Position numbers and translations under genes: made by a program | Assembly (NCBI RefSeq): GCF_042683565.1 | Contig: NZ_JBHUJW010000043.1 | Span: 434,001 to 498,000 of the forward strand | Source: Brevibacillus sp042683565 | Lineage (GTDB): Bacteria; Bacillota; Bacilli; Brevibacillales; Brevibacillaceae | Length of the DNA stretch: 64,000 bases | Direction: 5' to 3' | Shown: positions 57,027 through 64,000 of the stretch, in pieces | Layout of the letters: the number at the start of each line of letters is the position of its first letter | Position numbering within the stretch: position 1 is the first letter of the stretch | The notes under the pieces: model-generated | Database searches by the model: none | Told to the model about the DNA's origin: nothing | Seen by the model: the letters and a program-made list of their open reading frames with translations, nothing else

Positions 57027-58175
57027 ATGGGAGAAAGATTTGAAACCAGGACGGTACATATCGGCCATCAGCCGCTGCGCCAGGTGGCGAGCAAGTCAAC
57101 CCCGATCTACCAGACATCGGTATTCGCTTTTGAAGGCTTGGAAGAAGTAGAGAAATATTACAGCGGTGAAGGTGAATACTTGTACACGAGAAACGGAAAC
57201 CCGAATCAGACGGAGTTGTCCGATGCGATCGCGGCGCTCGAAGGGGCGAAAGCAGGAGTGAGCGCTTCCTCCGGGATGGGCGCGATCATGGCTGGACTTC
57301 TCGCCGTGCTGAAGCCGGGTGACCATGTCCTGGCTTCCCATGAAATATACGGCGGTACGTATGCTTTGCTTAGCAAAGAGCTTACCCGCTTTCAGATCGA
57401 ACTGGAATGCATCAACCTCAATGAGCTGAAGACGCTGTCTCGCCATGTTCGCCCGACCACGAAGCTGTTGTTTATGGAGACGATCACCAATCCGCTGCTG
57501 ACAGTGGCCGACATGCCTTTCTGGATCAAGCAGGCAAAAGAGCACGGGCTCACCGTGATGGTGGACAACACCTTCGCCACGCCGTACCTCGTGCAGCCGA
57601 TCACACTGGGAGCCGATCTCGTCGTCCACAGCGCGACCAAGTACATCGGGGGGCACAGCGACGTCACTTCCGGCGTGCTGGTCGGCGATCCCGAGCTGAT
57701 CGCAAGGGCGCGGGAGATCGTCGTCAATTACGGCGCCTCGCTTAGCCCGTTCGAGGCGTGGCTCACCGCCAGAGGGCTGAAAACACTCGCGCTGCGGATG
57801 GAGCGGCAATGCGACAACGCGAAGGAAGTAGCCTGTTTCCTGAAGCAGCATCCTGCGGTCGCTGCGGTTTATTATCCGTCAGAGGAGTCTACCGCATTCT
57901 TTGCGCGCCAGAAGCAAGGCGCAATGGTGTCCTTTACCCTGAAGGACGAAAGGAAGATTTACGATTTTTACCGCGCCTTGCAATGGATCAAATTCGCGCC
58001 GTCTCTGGCAGGTGTGGAGACGAGCGTCTCGCATCCCGTCACGACCTCGCACCGCGCCTTTACAGAAGAACAACGACTGGCTACGGGCATTACCATGGGC
58101 CTCGTCCGGCTGTCCGTCGGCATTGAAGCGGCAGCCGACATCATCAGCGAACTGGATCGGGCATTAGGAAAATAA
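57027..58175 (+). CDS. Cys/Met-metabolism PLP enzyme (cystathionine/methionine gamma-lyase type)
   Basis: A 382-aa trans-sulfuration family enzyme. Visible: RTVHIGHQPLRQVASKSTPI YQTS-type start, YTRNGNPNQTELSDAIAALE, SSGMGAIMAGLLAVLKPGDH, VDNTFATPYLVQP and the PLP-lysine segment VVHSATKYIGGHSDVTSGVL; C-terminal FAPSLAGVETSVSHPVTTSH. Whether it makes or splits cystathionine, or splits methionine, cannot be told from motifs. ATG at 57027, seven bases after AGGGTG. It stands alone. Confidence 0.88.
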   Translation: MGERFETRTVHIGHQPLRQVASKSTPIYQTSVFAFEGLEEVEKYYSGEGEYLYTRNGNPNQTELSDAIAALEGAKAGVSASSGMGAIMAGLLAVLKPGDHVLASHEIYGGTYALLSKELTRFQIELECINLNELKTLSRHVRPTTKLLFMETITNPLLTVADMPFWIKQAKEHGLTVMVDNTFATPYLVQPITLGADLVVHSATKYIGGHSDVTSGVLVGDPELIARAREIVVNYGASLSPFEAWLTARGLKTLALRMERQCDNAKEVACFLKQHPAVAAVYYPSEESTAFFARQKQGAMVSFTLKDERKIYDFYRALQWIKFAPSLAGVETSVSHPVTTSHRAFTEEQRLATGITMGLVRLSVGIEAAADIISELDRALGK

Positions 58176-58312
58176 ATGGAAAGTCTGTTCCCGCAGCGCG
58201 TGACTTTCTTCCTGGTCCAATCGTAAAACATAGCCAGCATCGAACAAATACGTCTGACCGGCAGGTTCGCTTATCAGCAGCGAGCGATGCCGGCAGGCTG
58301 GAGGAAAACGCA

Positions 58313-58876
58313 ATGGGAGTGGCAATTGAGCGTTCCGAGCAACCATCGGCCCTATCGAATGAGGATGATATTGAGTCTCGTCCATTTACCGAACTGTATG
58401 ACGAATATTTTGACCGCGTCAATCGTTACTTGCGTTGCCGCGTGCAGAATCCGTGGGATGCAGACGATCTGACCACTGTCGTTTTTTTAAAAGCTCTCGA
58501 AAAGTTTGATCAATACAGCAGAAAAAGTCCGTTCGCTTCCTGGATTTTTCGCATTGCGCACAACACGTACGTGGATTTCATGCGAAAAAACAGGGAGCTG
58601 CCGGTAGATCAGCAAGATTTTCTGGATGCAGAACTGGACGATACCTGGCACCCGGAGAGGCAAGCGCTGACGAAAGAAGAAATCCGCCTGCTCCGTGACC
58701 GGCTTGACCTGTTGTCCCAGGATCAGAAGGATGTACTGATGCTCCGCTATTTTGCCGATCTCAAAATCAGTCAGGTAGCCGAAGTATTGGGCAAAACGGA
58801 GTCGAGTATCAAGATGATTTCATACCGGGGCTTGCTGAAACTTCAAAAGCTGTACCAGAAGGGGGGAGCCGAATGA
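58313..58876 (+). CDS. ECF-type RNA polymerase sigma factor
   Basis: A 187-aa sigma-70 of the ECF group. Region 2: FTELYDEYFDRVNRYLRCRV, DADDLTTVVFLKALEKFDQY, PFASWIFRIAHNTYVDFMRK. Region 4: LDLLSQDQKDVLMLRYFADL and KISQVAEVLGKTESSIKMIS. GGAGGAAAACGCA precedes the ATG. It overlaps the next gene, a membrane protein, by four bases (ATGA), the usual sigma/anti-sigma pairing. Signal and target promoters are unknown; no obvious self-recognised promoter was found upstream. Confidence 0.92.
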   Translation: MGVAIERSEQPSALSNEDDIESRPFTELYDEYFDRVNRYLRCRVQNPWDADDLTTVVFLKALEKFDQYSRKSPFASWIFRIAHNTYVDFMRKNRELPVDQQDFLDAELDDTWHPERQALTKEEIRLLRDRLDLLSQDQKDVLMLRYFADLKISQVAEVLGKTESSIKMISYRGLLKLQKLYQKGGAE

Positions 58877-59946
58877 AACAAGAGGATCATTCCCCCCGCC
58901 GCCGCAAAGAGGAGCAGACCGTCGTCCCCCTGCTCACTCACTTCCAGCACATGCGCCAGTCCGTTCCGGTCAACCACCAGCTGAAGGCGGAATTGAAAAA
59001 ACAGCTGCTCCAGAGGATGCAGGAACTGGAGCTGCAAAACGGGGAAGGCACAGTGATCGCGCAGTCGGGGAAGCACCGCTGGAACATCCGTTTGATAGCG
59101 GCCATGGTGATCGTTGCCGTTAGCGTAGCCGTCTATTCGTGGTGGGAAAAAGGGGTGCTTGCTGTGGAGGCGCAAGGCCTGCTTTCTTTGCCGAAGCAGA
59201 CGACGGCAGAGCAGATCGACATCGACCCGACAGGGGGTCAGCTGGCGTATATAGCGCCGCATGACGTCATTCGCAGCCTCCCGCTGGATGAGAAGAATCG
59301 ACCGTTTGCCATTGCATTGCCTCCTACGAAAGGACGGTACAGCGCCCTGTCGTGGTCGAATCGCAGCGGACAAGTCGCGGTCGTCGAGCAGGTCGGCACC
59401 CGGTCACGCATCTGGATCGTACGTCTTCCGGTTGGGGGCAGCGAGGGCAGCCGCCGCCTGCTGAAGGAAGAGGACGAGGTCAGCTACCATTCGCCCACCT
59501 GGTCGCCCGATGACGAGACGATCGCCTTTACACGTGTGAAAAATGGCGTGGAGGAAGTCTGGATGAGCAGCACGGTGTCCTTCCGGGAATGGAAAATGGC
59601 AGAAGGCTCCCAGCCCGAATGGTCGCCGGACGGGCGTTATCTGGCGTACACCCGGTCAGGCAATGTGCAGGTCCTGGAGCTTGGCACAGGCAAAGTGACG
59701 GCGCTGGGACATGGAGAGTGGCCGTCCTGGAGAAGCAGCGTCCAGCTCACGTATACGAGCCCCGAGGGCAAGCTGGAGGAAGCCCAGCTCGATAAAGACC
59801 CGGTCAGCCAAAGGGAGCTGGAACTGTTGAGCCTGTACGGTGATGAAGTCGTGCGAGGGAATTGGTTGTCGGATGGCAAACAAGTGCTGCTCGTCCACCG
59901 CGACGGCCCGCCGAATTCACTCGTCGTTTCATTGGCGACACGATAA
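58873..59946 (+). CDS. Membrane-anchored beta-propeller protein, probable anti-sigma partner
   Basis: A 357-aa protein. The cytoplasmic N-terminus (residues 1-70) is charged and helical (LKAELKKQLLQRMQELELQN), followed by one membrane helix (IRLIAAMVIVAVSVAVYSWW, about 72-91) and an outside domain with TolB/WD40-like repeats: IDIDPTGGQLAYIAPHDVIR, YHSPTWSPDDETIAFTRVKN, SQPEWSPDGRYLAYTRSGNV, GNWLSDGKQVLLVHRDG. The four-base overlap with the sigma gene and the topology suggest it holds the sigma factor at the membrane and senses something outside with the propeller. A classical zinc anti-sigma motif (HxxxCxxC) is absent. Confidence 0.75.
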   Translation: MKQEDHSPRRRKEEQTVVPLLTHFQHMRQSVPVNHQLKAELKKQLLQRMQELELQNGEGTVIAQSGKHRWNIRLIAAMVIVAVSVAVYSWWEKGVLAVEAQGLLSLPKQTTAEQIDIDPTGGQLAYIAPHDVIRSLPLDEKNRPFAIALPPTKGRYSALSWSNRSGQVAVVEQVGTRSRIWIVRLPVGGSEGSRRLLKEEDEVSYHSPTWSPDDETIAFTRVKNGVEEVWMSSTVSFREWKMAEGSQPEWSPDGRYLAYTRSGNVQVLELGTGKVTALGHGEWPSWRSSVQLTYTSPEGKLEEAQLDKDPVSQRELELLSLYGDEVVRGNWLSDGKQVLLVHRDGPPNSLVVSLATR

Positions 59947-59986
59947 CGGTCAGAGAAACGGGCAATGAACGCCGCACTGCCTTGGC

Positions 59987-60015
59987 TTGGAAGTGTCGCA
60001 TGAATCGTGTACAAT
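59987..60015 (+). promoter_or_regulatory. Promoter of the small gene at 60048
   Basis: TTGGAA, a 17-base spacer and TACAAT. The GTG start is about 33 bases downstream. Confidence 0.55.
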
Positions 60016-60047
60016 GAGAGAGCGTGTTGGAAAAGGGAGGTTTTTTC

Positions 60048-60218
60048 GTGAGCGAACAAGAAGTGCAAGTGATTGATTTTGAAGAAATGCTCCGGTTTAT
60101 CGAAAAGCGCCTTGCATCCGCGGGAACGTACGTCAAACGGGAGGCCATCATTACCATCCTGCAGGCAGAGGAAGCATTTTTGCTGGAAAAGGGCGTTCTT
60201 CAGGAATACAATGAGTAG
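60048..60218 (+). CDS. Small conserved-looking protein (YozD-like plan)
   Basis: A 56-aa protein: VSEQEVQVIDFEEMLRFIEK, then RLASAGTYVKREAIITILQA and EEAFLLEKGVLQEYNE. The plan (acidic start, VID(F/T)EE helix, later EExFLLEKG) resembles YozD-type small proteins of bacilli, but I am not certain of the family. The GTG at 60048 follows GGGAGG by seven bases. It has its own promoter and terminator. Confidence 0.7.
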   Translation: MSEQEVQVIDFEEMLRFIEKRLASAGTYVKREAIITILQAEEAFLLEKGVLQEYNE

Positions 60219-60226
60219 TACAAAGA

Positions 60227-60257
60227 CAACCTGTCGATGGCGGCAGGTTGTTTTTTC
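60227..60257 (+). terminator. Terminator of the small gene at 60048
   Basis: ACAACCTG...CAGGTTGT followed by TTTTT, starting nine bases after the stop. Confidence 0.88.
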
Positions 60258-60317
60258 ATGCGACGCTTCATGCCGCGTGAAACGCGTGAAAAAAGTGGGT
60301 ACATGATATTCGCCTGT

Positions 60318-60346
60318 TTGCTTCCGGCGAAAAAAAACGGTATGAT
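60318..60346 (+). promoter_or_regulatory. Promoter of the DUF1292 gene
   Basis: TTGCTT, a 17-base spacer and TATGAT. The RNA start near 60353 rules out the in-frame ATG at 60350 as translation start. Confidence 0.65.
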
Positions 60347-60385
60347 GGAATGGAGAACCAAAAACATCGTAAGGACGTGAACGCA

Positions 60386-60688
60386 TTGTCGGAAGAAAAC
60401 AAAGAACTGGAATTGGGCGACATCATTACTCTGGATGATGAAGACGGAGAACCGTTGGGTGATTTCGAGGTAATCGCACTGTTTGACCTGAACGGTAAAG
60501 AATATATTGCCTTGACCGAAGCTCTGGAAGATGAAGAAAGCGAAGAGGAGCTGGACGAGGAAGTAGACATTTTCGTATTCCAGGTCGATGGCGGAGAAAT
60601 GGTTCCGCTGGAAGAAGATGAAGAAGAAGCCGTCTATGCAAAACTGAACGAGGTCCTCGAAGGCATCGAACTGATCGACAAAGATTAA
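60386..60688 (+). CDS. DUF1292 protein (YrzB-like)
   Basis: A 100-aa very acidic protein: LSEENKELELGDIITLDDED, GDFEVIALFDLNGKEYIALT and VFQVDGGEMVPLEEDEEEAV, the DUF1292 pattern of B. subtilis YrzB. Function unknown. Starts with TTG ten bases after AAGGA; upstream starts lie at the promoter. In many bacilli this family is next to yrrK/yrzL, so here it has moved. Confidence 0.85.
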   Translation: MSEENKELELGDIITLDDEDGEPLGDFEVIALFDLNGKEYIALTEALEDEESEEELDEEVDIFVFQVDGGEMVPLEEDEEEAVYAKLNEVLEGIELIDKD

Positions 60689-60705
60689 TTTTCCTCCCCA
60701 AAAGC

Positions 60706-60736
60706 AAAGCCACCGCCTACAGGCAGTGGCTTTTGA
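60706..60736. terminator. Bidirectional terminator between DUF1292 and stress-protein genes
   Basis: AAAGCCAC...GTGGCTTT with an inner GCC/GGC pair; T-rich on the + side (TTTTGATTT). Confidence 0.75.
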
Positions 60737-60741
60737 TTTGG

Positions 60742-61119
60742 TCAATCATTCATTTTGATAATGTTGTCCTTCAAGTCGCGGACGACGAGCAGGCATGTGT
60801 AATCGGACTCCTGCAGCTCGCGGACGAGCGAGGAGCTTTCGTCTTTGGTCAGACCCAGTTTTTCCAGGCGCGTGCGCAGCTCCTCCCCTCCGTTATCGAA
60901 GAAGTGTGCTTTGCTGTCGATGTCGCCGACCGCGCTTTCAAAGTGGGTGCTGTATTTATAAAAATTGTTCCGTTGATTCGAGTGGTTTTTATCCGGATTC
61001 CATTTGAGAACCCAGATGTCGTCCTTGTGGTAGCCGGACGAATTTAACGCCTGAATATCCGAGACAAGTTCATCATCGTACCGGTGAAATTTCACGAATG
61101 GCTTGGTTGCGCTGATCAA
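60742..61119 (-). CDS. General stress protein, YflT-type domain
   Basis: A 125-aa protein: LISATKPFVKFHRYDDELVS, DIQALNSSGYHKDDIWVLKW, then GGEELRTRLEKLGLTKDESS and YTCLLVV at the end. The pattern of a beta strand, a helix with GY and D-I-x-V fits the YflT (heat-induced/general stress) domain. No membrane helix. I chose TTG at 61119, nine bases after AAGGGGGG; a GTG at 61143 has no site. Regulation by sigma-B is possible but no promoter was identified. Confidence 0.72.
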   Translation of the reverse strand: MISATKPFVKFHRYDDELVSDIQALNSSGYHKDDIWVLKWNPDKNHSNQRNNFYKYSTHFESAVGDIDSKAHFFDNGGEELRTRLEKLGLTKDESSSLVRELQESDYTCLLVVRDLKDNIIKMND

Positions 61120-61214
61120 GATGGCATTCCCCCCTTTTTTCACGTCAGGAATCGATGCCTTACTAGGTTGCCCACTGGCACTGGAGGAATGAATGGAAAA
61201 ACTTGTAGTTCTCT

Positions 61215-61304
61215 TTGACCAACGGGAAAATGTAGTGCTACACTGTAAGACGGCAGTCTTCCGGGAAATCGGGCCATCTCGCTTGGGGGCGGGATGGCTT
61301 TTTT
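61215..61304 (+). ncRNA. Candidate short RNA or attenuated leader upstream of parE
   Basis: TTGACC (61215-61220), an 18-base spacer and TACACT (61239-61244) predict an RNA start near 61251. Only about 22 bases later a hairpin begins (GCCATC...GATGGC, 61273-61298) followed by TTTTTT. The product would be a roughly 50-base RNA. It matches no family I know. Confidence 0.4.
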
Positions 61305-61324
61305 GCCCCAAGCGGTTGCCAGGA

Positions 61325-61354
61325 TTGAATACAATGGGAAGCATACGGTAAAAT
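61325..61354 (+). promoter_or_regulatory. Candidate promoter of parE-parC
   Basis: TTGAAT, an 18-base spacer and TAAAAT, predicting an RNA start near 61361 and a leader of about 180 bases. Confidence 0.5.
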
Positions 61355-61539
61355 AGCGATTAAGTGTTCGCTTTTTTGCGGCTGCGCAAACAGGCTGTTC
61401 GCAGTCGGGTTTTCAGGAAAAGCAGCTGTATGGCATGGATTGCCATCTTCTCAAGAAGAATCCAGCTTCGTGAAAAAGAGCGCCTCCCTGAACGGAGGGG
61501 GGCATCGGGAAGTTGTACAGTGTAGAGGGGAGAACGCGA

Positions 61540-63513
61540 TTGAAGGAAACAGACACACTTCATACGTTGACGTATACCGAAGAAGACATTCAGGTACTGG
61601 AGGGCTTGATCGCTGTTCGCAAACGGCCGGGCATGTACATCGGCTCTACGGGCAGCAGAGGTCTCCATCATTTGCTGTGGGAGATCGTCGACAACGCAAA
61701 GGACGAAGCGTTGGCAGGCGTGAACGATAGAATCATTGTGACGTTGTACAAGGACGGGAGCGTGAGCGTGGAAGACCACGGGCGCGGCATTCCGACCGGG
61801 ATGCACAAGACGGGGCGACCGGTCCCGGAAGTCATTTTCACGACCTTGCACGCCGGCGGTAAATTCGGCGGCGGCGGGTACAAGAAAAGCGGCGGCTTGC
61901 ACGGGGTAGGCTCCTCTGTTGTTGTCGCCTTGTCCAAGTGGCTGGAGGTCGAGATTCACCGCGAAGGGAAAATACATAGACAGCGCTTTGAATACGTGGT
62001 CGACGAAAAAGGGATCGAACATGTCGGCAAGCCCGTTACCGATCTGGAGATTGTCGGTACGACGAAGCGCACAGGGACGACTGTTCGCTTCCTGCCCGAT
62101 GAAGCCATTTTTGGCAGCGCGCGCTTCGATTACGAAACCATCCGCGACCGTTTCCGCGAGACGGCCTTTTTGCTGAAAAAGCTCAAGATGGTGCTGATCG
62201 ACGAGCGAGGCCCTGAGAAGAAACGCGAAGAATTTTTCTACGAGGACGGACTGAAATCGTATGTCGCCTATTTGAATGAAGGGAAGAACACCCTCCATCC
62301 GATCGTCTATTTTGAAGGGGAAAAGGACAACGTCTACGTCGAGCTTGCTTTTCAATATAACGACGGCTACGCAGAGACACTCGTCTCCTACGTCAATTCG
62401 ATCGTCACGAGCGACGGCGGCACGCACGTCACGGGTTTCCGCAACGGGACGACGCGGATTTTCAACGAGTTTGCCCGAAAAAAGGGCTACTTGAAGGACA
62501 AAGACCCGAACCTGACAGGGAATGATCTGCGCGAAGGCTTTCTCGGTGTCCTGTCCCTGCAGATGGCAGACGTCCAGTTCGAGTCGCAGACAAAAGACAA
62601 GTTGGGGAACGAAGAGGCGCGGACGATCGTCGAGCAGATCATCTCGGAAAAGCTGGGCTTCTTCCTGGAGGAAAATCCGGAAATCGGCAAGCTGCTGATC
62701 GACAAGGCGTTGCGCTCGGCGGAAATCCGCGAAGAGCTGAGAAAGCAGCGGGAAGCCTTGCGCGGTGACAAAAAGGGCAAGACGGCAAAAAAACGCAAGT
62801 CCATCTCGGAAAAGTTCACCCCGCCGCAGTACAAGGACGCCAAGCGCAACGAGCTGTTCCTCGTCGAGGGGGACTCTGCGGGAGGTTCGGCCAAGCAGGC
62901 GCGCAACTCCGAATTCCAGGCGCTGTTCAGCCTGCGAGGTAAGCCGCTCAACACGGAAAAGGCAAAGCTCTCCGAAGTGTTGGCGAACGAAGAATTCCGC
63001 ACCATTCTGGAAGTGCTGGAGACTGACATCGGCGAGGAGTTTTCCATCGAGAACTGCGCGTTCGACAAAGTCATCATCATGTCCGATGCGGACGTGGACG
63101 GCTCCCACATCCAGACGCTGCTCTTGACGTTCTTTTTCCGCTACATGCGCCCGATGATCGCGGCAGGGCATCTGTACATCGCCCAGCCGCCGTTGTATCA
63201 GGTGCGCAAGGCGAGCAAGGGCGGGAAGCAGTCGGAAGCGATCTACTGCTGGAGCGACTACGAGCTGGAGCAGGCGCTCAAGCAGGCGGGCCGCGGAGCA
63301 GAAGTGCAGCGCTACAAAGGGCTGGGCGAGATGAACCCGGACCAGCTGTGGGAGACGACGATGAACCCTGAGACGCGCAAGCTGATTCGCGTTCAGCTCG
63401 AAGACCTCGCCCATTCGGAAAAGCTCGTCACGGTGCTGATGGGCGACAAAGTTCCCCCTCGCCGCGAGTGGATCGAAAGCCACGTCACCTTTGAAATGGG
63501 GGAGGATGAATAA
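61540..63513 (+). CDS. parE: DNA topoisomerase IV, subunit B
   Basis: A 657-aa type IIA topoisomerase ATPase subunit. Visible: GHKL ATPase with EGLIAVRKRPGMYIGSTGSR, WEIVDNAKDEALAG, EDHGRGIPTG and KSGGLHGVGSSVVVALS; TOPRIM domain with FLVEGDSAGGSAKQARNSEF, IIMSDADVDGSHIQTLLLTF and QRYKGLGEMNPDQLWETTM. With ParC it separates daughter chromosomes. The TTG at 61540 lies eight bases after GAGGGGAG; a longer frame from TTG 61513 lacks a site. TopoIV rather than gyrase is inferred from the pair order parE-parC with an overlap-like two-base gap and from the short B subunit. Confidence 0.93.
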   Translation: MKETDTLHTLTYTEEDIQVLEGLIAVRKRPGMYIGSTGSRGLHHLLWEIVDNAKDEALAGVNDRIIVTLYKDGSVSVEDHGRGIPTGMHKTGRPVPEVIFTTLHAGGKFGGGGYKKSGGLHGVGSSVVVALSKWLEVEIHREGKIHRQRFEYVVDEKGIEHVGKPVTDLEIVGTTKRTGTTVRFLPDEAIFGSARFDYETIRDRFRETAFLLKKLKMVLIDERGPEKKREEFFYEDGLKSYVAYLNEGKNTLHPIVYFEGEKDNVYVELAFQYNDGYAETLVSYVNSIVTSDGGTHVTGFRNGTTRIFNEFARKKGYLKDKDPNLTGNDLREGFLGVLSLQMADVQFESQTKDKLGNEEARTIVEQIISEKLGFFLEENPEIGKLLIDKALRSAEIREELRKQREALRGDKKGKTAKKRKSISEKFTPPQYKDAKRNELFLVEGDSAGGSAKQARNSEFQALFSLRGKPLNTEKAKLSEVLANEEFRTILEVLETDIGEEFSIENCAFDKVIIMSDADVDGSHIQTLLLTFFFRYMRPMIAAGHLYIAQPPLYQVRKASKGGKQSEAIYCWSDYELEQALKQAGRGAEVQRYKGLGEMNPDQLWETTMNPETRKLIRVQLEDLAHSEKLVTVLMGDKVPPRREWIESHVTFEMGEDE

Positions 63514-63515
63514 GC

Positions 63516-64000
63516 ATGCTGTCCAACCAAATTATCGAGCAAAGCTTCGCGGAGATCATGGGCAAGCGATTCGGCGATTACGCCAATCTCGTCATCTTGT
63601 CCCGCGCCATCCCGGACGCCAGGGACGGGCTCAAACCGGTGCAGCGGCGGATTCTGTACGCGATGTACGAGGAAGGCAACACCCATGACAAGCCGTACCG
63701 CAAATCGGCGAAAACAGTCGGCTTTGTCATGGGGACGTACCATCCGCACGGCGACTCGGCCATTTACGAGACAATGGTACGCATGGCGCAATGGTGGAAA
63801 ATGCGCCACGTGCTGATTCAGGGCCACGGCAACTTCGGCAGCCTGGATGCCGACCCGCCGGCAGCGATGCGCTACACCGAGTCCCGCCTGTCAGCTCTGG
63901 CGAACGAAATGACGCGCGACATCGAAAAAGATACGGTGACGTTTATCCCGAACTACGACAACTCGGCCCAGCAGCCGGCGGTCCTGCCCTCCCGTTTTCC
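63516..64000 (+). CDS. parC: DNA topoisomerase IV, subunit A (5' part)
   Basis: The first 161 codons of the A subunit; the gene continues beyond the window. It begins MLSNQIIEQSFAEIMGKRFG. Visible are SRAIPDARDGLKPVQRRILY, VGFVMGTYHPHGDSAIYETM (quinolone-resistance region) and DPPAAMRYTESRLS with the catalytic tyrosine that joins to DNA. The ATG lies two bases after the parE stop, with the ribosome site GGAGGATGAATAAGC inside the parE end, so translation is coupled. Confidence 0.95.
   Translation, partial: MLSNQIIEQSFAEIMGKRFGDYANLVILSRAIPDARDGLKPVQRRILYAMYEEGNTHDKPYRKSAKTVGFVMGTYHPHGDSAIYETMVRMAQWWKMRHVLIQGHGNFGSLDADPPAAMRYTESRLSALANEMTRDIEKDTVTFIPNYDNSAQQPAVLPSRF

Larger units (their letters stand above)
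61120..61539. other. Leader region of parE with a possible small RNA
   Basis: About 420 bases. It contains a promoter-terminator pair that could make a short RNA (listed separately), a second promoter candidate TTGAAT-18-TAAAAT at 61325-61354, and a leader of about 180 bases with a CCTCC...GGAGG hairpin close to the parE start. Confidence 0.55.

Noticed and set aside
1..64000. CRISPR arrays, tRNA/rRNA genes, intact insertion sequences or prophage genes
   Set aside because: None were seen on either strand by eye; no regularly spaced repeats, no transposase or integrase motifs.

Overview
The window is a stretch of chromosome from a spore-forming, low-to-mid GC Firmicute, most likely Brevibacillus (Paenibacillaceae). 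The order miaB-ricA-cotE-mutS-mutL ... miaA-hfq-spoVK-hflX-ynbB-glnR-glnA ... lexA-yneA-ynzC ... parE-parC follows the Bacillus subtilis backbone. Sporulation genes are abundant: cotE, spoVK, a YheC/YheD coat ATP-grasp protein, a Spo0E-type phosphatase, sspP and a SleB-type hydrolase. Starts are often GTG or TTG behind strong AGGAGG-like ribosome sites. No tRNA, rRNA, CRISPR array or intact insertion sequence was seen.

Layout. 1-1.4 kb: end of korA and all of korB (2-oxoacid:ferredoxin oxidoreductase). 1.4-9 kb: accessory genes (YkvI-type transporter, a collapsed metallo-hydrolase pseudogene, mnmM, YheC/D, the c-di-AMP sensor cbpB, acyltransferase, lipL, an SLH protein). 9.4-26.1 kb: conserved core for tRNA modification (miaB, miaA), spore coat (cotE), mismatch repair (mutS, mutL), hfq, spoVK, hflX and nitrogen control (glnR-glnA); an amidoligase gene lies between cotE and mutS. 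26.3-27.8 kb: an AT-richer island with an orphan protein of possible TIR/deoxyribosyltransferase-like fold and a DUF456 membrane protein. 28-34.5 kb: SOS genes lexA/yneA, ynzC, helD, a cysteine-free HesB-like protein, threonine aldolase and an esterase. 34.5-39.8 kb: the pdhABCD operon behind a long leader. 39.8-45.2 kb: Spo0E-like protein, a sensor domain lacking its HTH, sspP, a HEPN protein under a palindromic operator, an ABC-F ATPase and a phosphodiester glycosidase. 45.3-61.1 kb: DEAD-box helicase, protein kinase, several DUF families, SDR, a GNAT pseudogene, cyclophilin lipoprotein, trans-sulfuration-type PLP enzyme, and an ECF sigma factor with a membrane beta-propeller partner. 61.1-64 kb: a possible small RNA, then parE and the start of parC.

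Regulation that can be read directly: a promoter with an overlapping GlnR box before glnR-glnA, LexA boxes in the lexA/yneA divergent region, a 22-bp palindrome over the HEPN promoter, a hairpin terminator between pdhB and pdhC, and many intrinsic terminators. Two genes (a YhfI-like metallo-hydrolase and a GNAT acetyltransferase) have decayed by internal deletions that keep both ends of the protein. The best candidates for undescribed biology are the cotE-linked amidoligase, the TIR/NDT-like orphan, the HEPN gene with its operator, and the sigma/propeller pair.
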